This document shows, piece after piece, positions 1-5,367 of a stretch of 9,719 bases of DNA. The translations under genes were made by a program, and so were the position numbers. The notes below the pieces were generated by a model that ran no database searches, was not told where the DNA came from, and was given only the letters and a program-made list of their open reading frames with translations. Every line of letters begins with the position of its first letter. Position 1 is the first letter of the stretch. Origin of the DNA: an uncultured Oscillospiraceae bacterium (GTDB lineage: Bacteria > Bacillota > Clostridia > Oscillospirales > Oscillospiraceae); contig CANQUO010000072.1 in NCBI GenBank assembly GCA_947627085.1, positions 1 to 9,719 on the forward strand, in the 5' to 3' direction.

Positions 1-62
1 AGCCTCTTATCCGTCGCAATATCTTATTAAGACGAGGGACGGAGGCTCTAATCCCCCCTGCC

Positions 63-83
63 CCCCCTTTTCCAAAAAGGGGG
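63..83. repeat. 9-bp hairpin, C-run/G-run type
   Basis: CCCCCTTTT at 63-71 pairs perfectly with AAAAGGGGG at 75-83 around a CCA loop. No T-run follows on either strand, so it does not look like a terminator. It resembles the short palindromic repeats scattered between genes in many clostridial genomes. That comparison is from general knowledge, not from a search. Confidence 0.5.
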
Positions 84-140
84 TAGCGGTTGATTGGGAG
101 TGCGGAGGACAAATGGCAGATTTCCCTATTATCGCCGTAG

Positions 141-170
141 GGGAGGGTTCCAAACCCTCCCGCTTTTTCT
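141..170 (+). terminator. Rho-independent terminator (plus strand)
   Basis: GGGAGGGTT (141-149) pairs perfectly with AACCCTCCC (153-161) around a 3-base CCA loop, and GCTTTTTCT follows. This is a textbook intrinsic terminator on the plus strand. No plus-strand gene precedes it in the window, so it probably ends a transcript that starts before position 1. Confidence 0.6.
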
Positions 171-176
171 AAATAA

Positions 177-201
177 CACCTCTCCCGGGTGGGGAGAGGT
201 G
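177..201 (-). terminator. Hairpin terminator of the SLOG gene
   Basis: CACCTCTCCC (177-186) pairs with GGGAGAGGTG (192-201) over a 5-base loop, a perfect 10-bp stem. On the minus strand it begins a few bases after the stop codon of the SLOG-family gene and is followed by TTATTT. That placement fits a modest intrinsic terminator for the gene. The T-run is interrupted, so termination strength is uncertain. Confidence 0.5.
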
Positions 202-205
202 AAAA

Positions 206-709
206 TCATATTCTTAATTCTATTATTTGAAGCCCCTGTTTTTTGGCGTAGTTTATGGTCTGCGTTGTGCCGCCGGGCTTGCCGTCGTAGACGGCGATGA
301 GGAGGGAGGAGGAGTCCACCATGTACCTGTTGCGGCGGAGCATACATTCGGGGGTGTACTCCCTGGAGACAAGAGTACAGCTGTCGCACTGGTGGAGAAG
401 GTAGAGGTACCGCTCCTTATCCTCCTCTGACCAGCCGTCGGCCTGGGTCTCGCAGGGGATGGCGGCCTCCAGGGTCACGCGCTCAAACTCGTCTCTGAGC
501 TCCAGCACAGCCTCGGCAAAATAGGTGTCACAGCCCTTGGCCATGCCGCAGATGAAGTGCCGAAAGCCGGCCTCGGCCACGGCGCGAACGGTGTCGGATA
601 TGCGGTTTTTGAGCTCCACGCACCTTATATCGCGCTCGTCATAGCGCCAGGGGAGCTTTTCGGGCCGGTGGCCGGTGAAGGAGCAGGAGATAGAGATATC
701 GTAGCCCAC
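206..709 (-). CDS. SLOG-superfamily (DUF1273/YpsA-like) protein
   Basis: A 167-residue protein of the SLOG/LOG-like Rossmann fold. Visible motifs are an N-terminal SFTGHRP (residues 10-16), a central GMAKGCD (55-61) matching the G-x-A-x-G-x-D nucleotide-binding loop, and DGKPGGT (142-148) with the glycine-rich GGT turn. The length fits small stand-alone members. Such proteins are thought to bind nucleotide-derived ligands; no reaction can be assigned from sequence. The start codon is GTG (709-707), chosen because AAGGAGG lies 9 bases upstream (719-725 on the complement). It is monocistronic and divergent from the ABC exporter, with a hairpin terminator just past its stop. A true lysine decarboxylase-like LOG phosphohydrolase is less likely because the PGGxGTxxE motif is absent. 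Confidence 0.85.
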   Translation of the reverse strand: MGYDISISCSFTGHRPEKLPWRYDERDIRCVELKNRISDTVRAVAEAGFRHFICGMAKGCDTYFAEAVLELRDEFERVTLEAAIPCETQADGWSEEDKERYLYLLHQCDSCTLVSREYTPECMLRRNRYMVDSSSLLIAVYDGKPGGTTQTINYAKKQGLQIIELRI

Positions 710-718
710 GGCGCGGCG

Positions 719-725
719 CCTCCTT
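719..725 (-). promoter_or_regulatory. Ribosome binding site fixing the GTG start of the SLOG gene
   Basis: AAGGAGG on the minus strand, 9 bases before GTG at 709-707. It supports the non-ATG start. Confidence 0.7.
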
Positions 726-789
726 ACTTAAATCTTTAACCTACGTCAATTATACTACCGGCCGCGCTTTTTGTAAAGCCGGGAAAGGC

Positions 790-818
790 TTGAAAGCTTG
801 ACATCGAGGTGGTATAAT
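790..818 (+). promoter_or_regulatory. Sigma-A-type promoter for the exporter-yhaM unit
   Basis: TTGAAA at 790-795 (5 of 6 to TTGACA) and a consensus TATAAT at 813-818 are separated by exactly 17 bases. The predicted start of transcription is near 825-828, giving a leader of about 135 bases before the ATG at 962. A second TTGACA at 798-803 is only 9 bases from the -10 box and so is not a partner for it. This is the clearest promoter in the window. Confidence 0.7.
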
Positions 819-840
819 ATCCGCTATAGCGGATATTATA
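813..840. promoter_or_regulatory. Perfect 28-bp palindrome over the -10 box and start site (candidate operator)
   Basis: The half-site TATAATATCCGCTA at 813-826 is followed by its exact reverse complement at 827-840, with no mismatch and no spacer. The left end is the promoter's -10 box and the centre sits at the predicted transcription start. A dimeric repressor bound there would block RNA polymerase. As RNA, only the right half would be transcribed, so a DNA operator is favoured over an RNA hairpin. The regulator is not identified. Confidence 0.5.
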
Positions 841-852
841 TGATTTCACGCC

Positions 853-926
853 GTTTTTCTCCCCGGCTTTGCCGGGAACCGAAAAACATGGCTAATATAC
901 CATCCCCGCTTTGCGGGTATGGTATA
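853..926 (+). repeat. Two leader hairpins upstream of the ABC exporter
   Basis: Hairpin one: GTTTTTC (853-859) pairs with GAAAAAC (881-887), enclosing CCCGGC/GCCGGG (862-867 and 871-876) on a TTT loop. Hairpin two: 896-909 pairs with 913-926 on a TTT loop, with 13 of 14 positions pairing. Neither is followed by a T-run on the plus strand, so they are not intrinsic terminators. They may structure the 5' leader or be dispersed palindromic repeats. A TATAAT at 923-928 lacks a -35 box at normal spacing. Confidence 0.5.
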
Positions 927-961
927 ATCGTATCTGATTTCAGTTTAGGCGAGGGCGAAGG

Positions 962-2713
962 ATGGCAAAGAGAGATTTTCACCGTGACGGGCTTTTTAAG
1001 ATATTCATAAGCTACTTTAGACCACATCTGGGGCTTTTTGCGCTGGATATGGTCTGCGCGCTTTTTATCGCGCTGGTGGACCTGGCCTTTCCGTACATAT
1101 CGAGGATATGCCTCTATGAGCTCATACCCGACAACATGTACGGGGCCTTCTTTGCCGTCATTGGCGTGCTGGTGGCGGCGTATGTGCTCAGGTCCTTTTT
1201 GCAGTTCGTGGTCACATACTGGGGCCACGAGTTTGGCATATTAGTTGAGGCGGACATAAGGGAGGAGCTTTTCACGCACCTTCAGACCCTTCCGGTGAGC
1301 TTTTTCGACAAAAACCGCACGGGACACCTCATGAGCCGCCTCACCAGCGAGCTTTTCGACATAACGGAGCTTGCCCACCACGGGCCGGAGGACCTTTTCA
1401 TCTCCGGCGTCACGGTGATCGGCGCCATCGCGGTGCTCTTCACCGTCCAGTGGCGGCTGGCGCTTTTGATGCTCCTTTTGATTCCCATATTCCTCACCGT
1501 GGCCAGCGTGAACAGGATACGCCTTATGGACACCAGCCGCGGGGTGAAGAAGGTCACGGCGTCCATAAACGCGGATATCGAGTCGAGCCTCTCCGGCATG
1601 CGCACGGCAAAGGCATTCACCAACGAGGACGCGGAGCACGACAAATTTGAGCGGGCAAACGATAAATTCCGGGGCTCCAAAAAGGCCCAATATAAGGCGA
1701 TGGGCAAGTTCAACGCCACACTTGAGCTTTTTATGAGCATCATGCCCGTGACGGTCATCGCCTACGGCGGGTATCTCATAATGCGGGGCCAGATGGACTA
1801 CCGGGACCTTATAACCTTCACCCTCTACACCTCCACCTTCATAAATCCCATGAGAAAGATGGCTAATCTCTCCGAGATGCTTGTAAACGGCACGGCGGGG
1901 CTGTCGCGGTTCGCGGAGCTCATGCGGATAGAGCCGGAGCTTGACGACAAGCCGGACGCGGTAGAGCTCTCTAATGTTAGGGGCGAGATAGACGTAAACA
2001 ACGTAAGCTTTGCCTACGAGCGGGACGAGACACAGGTACTGCGGAATGTGTCCCTCCACGTATCCCCCGGCGAGACCATCGCCGTGGTGGGGCCCTCCGG
2101 GGGAGGGAAAACTACGCTTTGTAGTCTCATACCGCGCTTTTACGACGTGGACGAGGGGAGCATCACCATCGACGGCGTGGACGTGCGGGACGTGACCCAA
2201 AAATCCCTGCGGCGCAATATCGGCGTTGTACAGCAGGACGTGTTTCTCTTTGCCGACAGCATAATGAACAACATCCGCTACGGACGCCCCGGGGCAACGG
2301 ACGAGGAGGTTGCCCAGGCCGCCAAAAGGGCGGAGATATACGACGACATAATGGCCATGCCCGAGGGCTTCGACACCTACGTGGGGGAGCGGGGAGTGCT
2401 CCTGTCGGGCGGACAAAAGCAGAGGATATCAATCGCCAGGATATTTTTAAAGGACCCGCCGGTGCTAATACTTGACGAGGCCACCTCGGCCCTTGACAGC
2501 GTGACGGAGGCCAAGATTCAGCGGGCCTTCGACGAGCTCTCACGCGGGCGCACCACCATTATAATCGCCCACCGGCTCTCCACCGTCCGGGCGGCAAACA
2601 GGATACTTGTGATAAGGGACGGCGTCATAACCGAGGAGGGCAGTCACGCCAATCTCCTCGCCAAAAACGGCGACTACGCCAAGCTGTACAACACCCAAAA
2701 CCTGCATATGTGA
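962..2713 (+). CDS. ABC exporter half-transporter (fused membrane and ATPase domains)
   Basis: This 583-residue protein has the standard layout of MsbA/BmrA-type exporters. A six-helix membrane domain occupies roughly residues 15-310, and a nucleotide-binding domain roughly 340-575. Motifs visible are Walker A GPSGGGKTT (377-385), a Q-loop glutamine near 424-425, signature LSGGQ (481-485), Walker B VLILDE ending in catalytic E506, and the switch histidine H537. All catalytic residues are present, so it should be active as a homodimer or with an unseen partner. Substrate cannot be told from sequence; drugs, lipids or peptides are possible. The ATG at 962 has only a modest GAGGG site 6 bases upstream. 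It is followed 15 bases later by the yhaM-like gene, probably in one transcript from the promoter at 790-818. Confidence 0.93.
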   Translation: MAKRDFHRDGLFKIFISYFRPHLGLFALDMVCALFIALVDLAFPYISRICLYELIPDNMYGAFFAVIGVLVAAYVLRSFLQFVVTYWGHEFGILVEADIREELFTHLQTLPVSFFDKNRTGHLMSRLTSELFDITELAHHGPEDLFISGVTVIGAIAVLFTVQWRLALLMLLLIPIFLTVASVNRIRLMDTSRGVKKVTASINADIESSLSGMRTAKAFTNEDAEHDKFERANDKFRGSKKAQYKAMGKFNATLELFMSIMPVTVIAYGGYLIMRGQMDYRDLITFTLYTSTFINPMRKMANLSEMLVNGTAGLSRFAELMRIEPELDDKPDAVELSNVRGEIDVNNVSFAYERDETQVLRNVSLHVSPGETIAVVGPSGGGKTTLCSLIPRFYDVDEGSITIDGVDVRDVTQKSLRRNIGVVQQDVFLFADSIMNNIRYGRPGATDEEVAQAAKRAEIYDDIMAMPEGFDTYVGERGVLLSGGQKQRISIARIFLKDPPVLILDEATSALDSVTEAKIQRAFDELSRGRTTIIIAHRLSTVRAANRILVIRDGVITEEGSHANLLAKNGDYAKLYNTQNLHM

Positions 2714-2728
2714 AAGAGGAGGCTCCTT

Positions 2729-3676
2729 ATGATATACAACGAACGCATAGTCGACATGTCCGTGGGGGACGAGTTTGAGGGCTTTTATATTTTGAAAATG
2801 GCTCAGGGGAAGATATCAAACAACGGAAGGCCCTATTTGAATGCCGTGATCGCCGATGCCTCCGGGGAGATAGACTCCAAGGTCTGGGACTACCCCGGGC
2901 CCATCGGGGCCCAGGACGAGGGGAAGGTCGCCAAGATACGGGGCACCGTCAGCGAGTTTCGCGGCTCCCTTCAGGCCACCATCGAGCGGCTGAGGCTTGC
3001 CGACGAGCGGGACAGTTACGATATCTCCCTCCTTGTACCCGTGGCGCCCATCGACGCGGACAGGAGCTTTCAGGAGGTCGAGAGGCTGGTCGGGTCCATT
3101 GAGGACAGGGACTACCGGGAAATCTGCCTGGCCATGCTCCGGCGGCACGGGGACGCCCTCCGGACCATCCCCGCCGGCAAGAGCGTCCACCACAGCTTCA
3201 TCTCCGGCCTTCTCATGCACACGGTGAATATGCTCCGCCAGGCGGATCATATGGCAAAGCTATATGGCGACGTGGTTGACAGGAGCCTTCTCATTGCCGG
3301 GACGTGCCTTCACGACATGGGCAAGGAGGAGGAATTTATGTACTCTGACCTGGGGCTCGTGACGGAGTACTCGGTGAAGGGGGAGCTTCTGGGGCACCTT
3401 GTCATGGGGGCTCAGGAGGTGGCGGACGTGGCGAAGGAGCTCAATGTTCCGGAGAATAAGTCGGTGCTTTTACAGCACATGCTCCTCTCCCACCACGGGG
3501 AGCCGGAATTCGGCGCGGCGGTGCGGCCCATGTGCGCCGAGGCGGAGCTGCTGAGCTACATCGACCTTATCGACAGCCGGATGGAGATATACAGGGAGAA
3601 CCTTGAAAAGCTCCTGCCCGGCCAGTTCAGCCAGAGGATATTCGCGCTGGACAAGAAAATTTATAAGCACGAGTAA
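2729..3676 (+). CDS. yhaM: 3'-5' exoribonuclease of the YhaM family
   Basis: A 315-residue protein, almost exactly the length of Bacillus YhaM. An OB-fold nucleic-acid-binding domain spans about residues 12-92 and an HD phosphohydrolase domain about 150-290. Likely metal-binding residues are H164 (LLMHTVN), H195-D196 (CLHDMGK), H223 (GHLVMG), H255-H256 (SHHG) and D279 (YIDLID). YhaM enzymes trim RNA, and single-stranded DNA in vitro, from the 3' end in the cytoplasm. The ATG is set by GAGGAGG about 6-7 bases upstream (2716-2722). The gene lies 15 bases behind the ABC exporter and probably shares its transcript; a functional link between the two is not obvious. A 13-bp hairpin begins immediately after the stop codon. 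Confidence 0.92.
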   Translation: MIYNERIVDMSVGDEFEGFYILKMAQGKISNNGRPYLNAVIADASGEIDSKVWDYPGPIGAQDEGKVAKIRGTVSEFRGSLQATIERLRLADERDSYDISLLVPVAPIDADRSFQEVERLVGSIEDRDYREICLAMLRRHGDALRTIPAGKSVHHSFISGLLMHTVNMLRQADHMAKLYGDVVDRSLLIAGTCLHDMGKEEEFMYSDLGLVTEYSVKGELLGHLVMGAQEVADVAKELNVPENKSVLLQHMLLSHHGEPEFGAAVRPMCAEAELLSYIDLIDSRMEIYRENLEKLLPGQFSQRIFALDKKIYKHE

Positions 3677-3706
3677 TAAAGTGGAGCGGTTTTCCGCTCC
3701 ACTTTA
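3677..3706 (+). terminator. 13-bp perfect hairpin after yhaM (copy 1)
   Basis: TAAAGTGGAGCGG (3677-3689) pairs with its reverse complement (3694-3706) around a TTTT loop, directly after the yhaM stop. The T-run is only three bases, so it is a weak intrinsic terminator by itself. The 27 bases 3679-3705 recur identically at 3925-3951. Confidence 0.5.
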
Positions 3707-3951
3707 GCCTGTCGAAAAAGGCCTGCGGCCTTTTTCGACAAAGGGGAATGTGCGGACTAAATTTTTGAATTTTGCGAAATTCAAAAAATTTAGTCCTGCC
3801 GTCACGCCGCGCGCGCCGCAAGCGGCACACTTGCGTGACAAAAGGTGATTTTCGCGACGCACATGTCGCCGCGAAAATCGATTGGATTGGGGGTTACGCC
3901 TATTTGAGGTTTGTCAACAGACTGAAGTGGAGCGGTTTTCCGCTCCACTTT
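3678..3951. mobile_element. Candidate MITE-like element, hairpin-rich, about 274 bp
   Basis: The two ends are imperfect inverted repeats of 42 bases: 3678-3719 against the complement of 3910-3951, with 34 of 42 positions identical. Four of the 8 mismatches are the TTTT/AAAA hairpin loop. Each end is itself a hairpin. Inside are four more: 3710-3723 with 3727-3740 (perfect 14 bp, TGC loop); 3754-3796 (about 19 bp with one bulged base, TGCG loop); 3801-3839 (GTCACGC/GCGTGAC enclosing GCCGC/GCGGC); and 3847-3879 (GATTTTCGCG/CGCGAAAATC). There is no coding capacity. This fits a non-autonomous miniature inverted-repeat element or a compound palindromic repeat. No transposase is nearby, and mobility is inference. 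Confidence 0.45.
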
Positions 3952-3955
3952 TTAT
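3925..3955 (+). terminator. Hairpin copy 2 followed by a T-run
   Basis: AAGTGGAGCGG (3925-3935), loop TTTT, then CCGCTCCACTT (3940-3950) running into TTT. It is identical to copy 1 over 27 bases but has a longer T tract, so it is the better intrinsic terminator. It would stop read-through from yhaM before sigK. It also forms the right end of the candidate mobile element. Confidence 0.5.
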
Positions 3956-4011
3956 AAGCATAAGCGAATATGGACAAAAAGTGACGGAATATGATGGTAT
4001 CAGATTTCGTT

Positions 4012-4018
4012 GAGGTGG
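4012..4018 (+). promoter_or_regulatory. Ribosome binding site deciding the sigK start
   Basis: GAGGTGG lies 8 bases before the ATG at 4027. The upstream in-frame ATGs at 3991 and 3994 have no comparable site, so 4027 is preferred. Confidence 0.6.
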
Positions 4019-4026
4019 TGACCTTC

Positions 4027-4716
4027 ATGCTGGCGATAACATTCGCGGCGCTTTTATCCTATCCCTTTCTGCTCCTGCGGGTTTCTCCCTCCGCCGGGTC
4101 CTTCCCCAGGCCCCTGACTGCGGCGGAGGAGCGGGAGCTTTTGGAAAAATGCTCCCAGGGCGACGAGGAGGCCCGGGGGACGCTCATCGAGCACAACCTG
4201 CGCCTCGTCTCCCACATAATAAAGAAGTACTACACGAAAACCCGCGATCAGGACGACCTTATATCCATCGGCACCATCGGCCTTATAAAGGGCATATCCA
4301 CCTATAAGCCGGACAAGGGCGTGCGCCTTGCAACCTACGCCAGCCGGTGCATAGAAAACGAGATACTTATGTACTTCCGCTCCCAGCGCAAAAGCGCCGG
4401 GGACGTGTCCCTCTCCGAGACAATAGACGCCGACGGGGACGGGAACAATCTGTCATTAATGGATGTCATATGCTCAGAGGACGACGTATTTGAGCGCCTG
4501 AGCGCCCAGGAGATATACGCGGACCTCCGAAGATGCGTGGAGGAGGGCCTTGAGGACAGGGAGCGGGAGATAATCAAGCTCCGCTACGGCCTTTCGGGCG
4601 CAAAGCGGCTTACCCAAAAGGAGACGGCTTCGATACTGGGCATCTCCAGGTCATACGTATCGCGAATTGAGAAGAAGGCCCTTGACAAGCTGAGAGTGAT
4701 GCTGGAGAGGGACTGA
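4027..4716 (+). CDS. sigK: Sporulation sigma factor K (RNA polymerase sigma-K)
   Basis: From the ATG at 4027 the protein is 229 residues; an upstream start at 3991 would give 241. It matches SigK closely: FPRPLTAAEE (27-36), LIEHNLRLVSHIIKKY (53-68) and DLISIGTIGLIKGI (77-90) are sigma region 2, with the -10-binding segment LATYASRCIENEILMYFR (101-118). Region 4 has the helix-turn-helix at about 196-219 with GISRSYVSRIEKKAL. SigK directs late mother-cell transcription during sporulation (coat and spore maturation). The first 20 or so residues are hydrophobic, as in the membrane-anchored pro-sequence that SpoIVFB removes in Bacillus. The gene is continuous, with no skin-type prophage interrupting it. 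I found no convincing sporulation-type promoter upstream. Confidence 0.93.
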   Translation: MLAITFAALLSYPFLLLRVSPSAGSFPRPLTAAEERELLEKCSQGDEEARGTLIEHNLRLVSHIIKKYYTKTRDQDDLISIGTIGLIKGISTYKPDKGVRLATYASRCIENEILMYFRSQRKSAGDVSLSETIDADGDGNNLSLMDVICSEDDVFERLSAQEIYADLRRCVEEGLEDREREIIKLRYGLSGAKRLTQKETASILGISRSYVSRIEKKALDKLRVMLERD

Positions 4717-4774
4717 ATCGGAGCTTAAAATTATTTATTTTTGTCATATTTTTTAATAAACTGCGACTATTCAA

Positions 4775-4790
4775 GTGAAGGTACCTTTAC
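4775..4790. promoter_or_regulatory. 16-bp near-perfect palindrome upstream of the ECF sigma gene
   Basis: GTGAAGGTACCTTTAC is self-complementary except for one position pair. It ends 2 bases before the AAGGAGG ribosome site (4792-4798). It could be an operator or a small hairpin limiting ribosome access. The preceding 45 bases are very AT-rich and probably hold a promoter, but no pair of -35 and -10 boxes at normal spacing stands out. Confidence 0.3.
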
Positions 4791-4791
4791 G

Positions 4792-4798
4792 AAGGAGG
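4792..4798 (+). promoter_or_regulatory. Ribosome binding site deciding the TTG start of the ECF sigma gene
   Basis: AAGGAGG lies 8 bases before TTG at 4807. The frame is open back to a TTG at 4741, but that one has no ribosome site, so 4807 is preferred. Confidence 0.65.
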
Positions 4799-4806
4799 CG
4801 ACGGCG

Positions 4807-5367
4807 TTGCGGGACGAGGCCATAATCCGGCTTTTCTTTGAGCGGGACGAGCGGGCCATCGGCGAGACAGGGGCGAAATACGGCCCATACTGCTCAAAAA
4901 TAGCCCTGAACCTCCTTGAAAGCCCCGAGGACGCGGAGGAGTGTGTACAGGACACGTTTTTCGCGGCCTGGAACCGGATACCGCCGGAGCGGCCCGCGTC
5001 GCTGAGAGTGTTTCTTGGGCGGATAACGAGAAACCTGGCCATATCCCGCTACCGGCGAAATAAGGCCCTGAAGCGCTACGCCGGGATGGAGGAACAGCTT
5101 GAGGAGCTGGCCGACTGTCTGCCGAGCTCGGACGGTGTGGAGCCGGAGTTTGAGCGCCGGGAGCTGGGGCGGATAATATCCCGGTGGCTTGACACTCTGC
5201 CAGAGACGGACAGGACGCTCTTCGTCCGGCGGTACTGGTACGGCGAGAGCGTGGAGAGGCTTGCCCGGGGCAGGGGAGAGCGGCCGAACTCCCTGGCCCA
5301 GAGGCTTCGCAGGCTCCGGCTGTCCCTTAAAAACGCACTTGAGAAGGAGGAGCTTACCGATGAGTAA
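4807..5367 (+). CDS. ECF-type sigma-70 family RNA polymerase sigma factor
   Basis: Using the TTG at 4807 the protein is 186 residues, the normal size of an ECF sigma factor. Region 2 is clear: ERDERAIGETGAKYGPYC (12-29), SPEDAEECVQDTFFAAWNRIP (39-59) and FLGRITRNLAISRYRR (69-84). Region 4 (about 115-181) has LPETDRTLFVRRYWYGESVERLA but a somewhat divergent helix-turn-helix (GRGERPNSLAQRLRRLR). It would direct RNA polymerase to a small regulon after an envelope signal. Its stop overlaps the ATG of the serpin lipoprotein by 8 bases (ATGAGTAA), so the two are translationally coupled. No conventional anti-sigma gene follows. The second serpin's membrane anchor is the only candidate nearby. It starts 90 bases after sigK with no obvious terminator between them. 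Confidence 0.87.
   Translation: MRDEAIIRLFFERDERAIGETGAKYGPYCSKIALNLLESPEDAEECVQDTFFAAWNRIPPERPASLRVFLGRITRNLAISRYRRNKALKRYAGMEEQLEELADCLPSSDGVEPEFERRELGRIISRWLDTLPETDRTLFVRRYWYGESVERLARGRGERPNSLAQRLRRLRLSLKNALEKEELTDE

Larger units (their letters stand above)
1..205. other. Non-coding stretch with several inverted repeats
   Basis: I see no credible gene here. The first 47 bases form an imperfect nested inverted repeat: AGCCT at 1-5 pairs with 43-47 and CCGTC at 11-15 pairs with 38-42. This could be the edge of a structured RNA or of a repeat continuing off the window. Three further hairpins at 63-83, 141-161 and 177-201 are listed separately. An open frame crossing 94-300 is antisense to the SLOG gene for much of its length and has no ribosome site I would trust. 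Confidence 0.6.

Noticed and set aside
798..818. TTGACA (798-803) with TATAAT (813-818) as the promoter.
   Set aside because: The spacer is only 9 bases. TTGAAA at 790-795 gives the correct 17-base spacing with the same -10 box.
1241..2416. Long 391-codon minus-strand open frame inside the ABC exporter.
   Set aside because: It is a shadow of a strongly supported gene in GC-rich DNA. Its product shows no recognisable domain.
3677..3955. CRISPR array.
   Set aside because: There are only two identical copies, each is a full hairpin, and the DNA between them is other hairpins rather than regular spacers.
3991..4026. Upstream sigK start at 3991.
   Set aside because: In frame, but it lacks a ribosome site. 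GAGGTGG before 4027 and the usual SigK layout favour the later ATG, though the longer form cannot be excluded.
5189..5359. 57-codon upstream extension of the first serpin.
   Set aside because: It overlaps the ECF sigma gene. The ATG at 5360 has AAGGAGG and begins a proper lipoprotein signal peptide.
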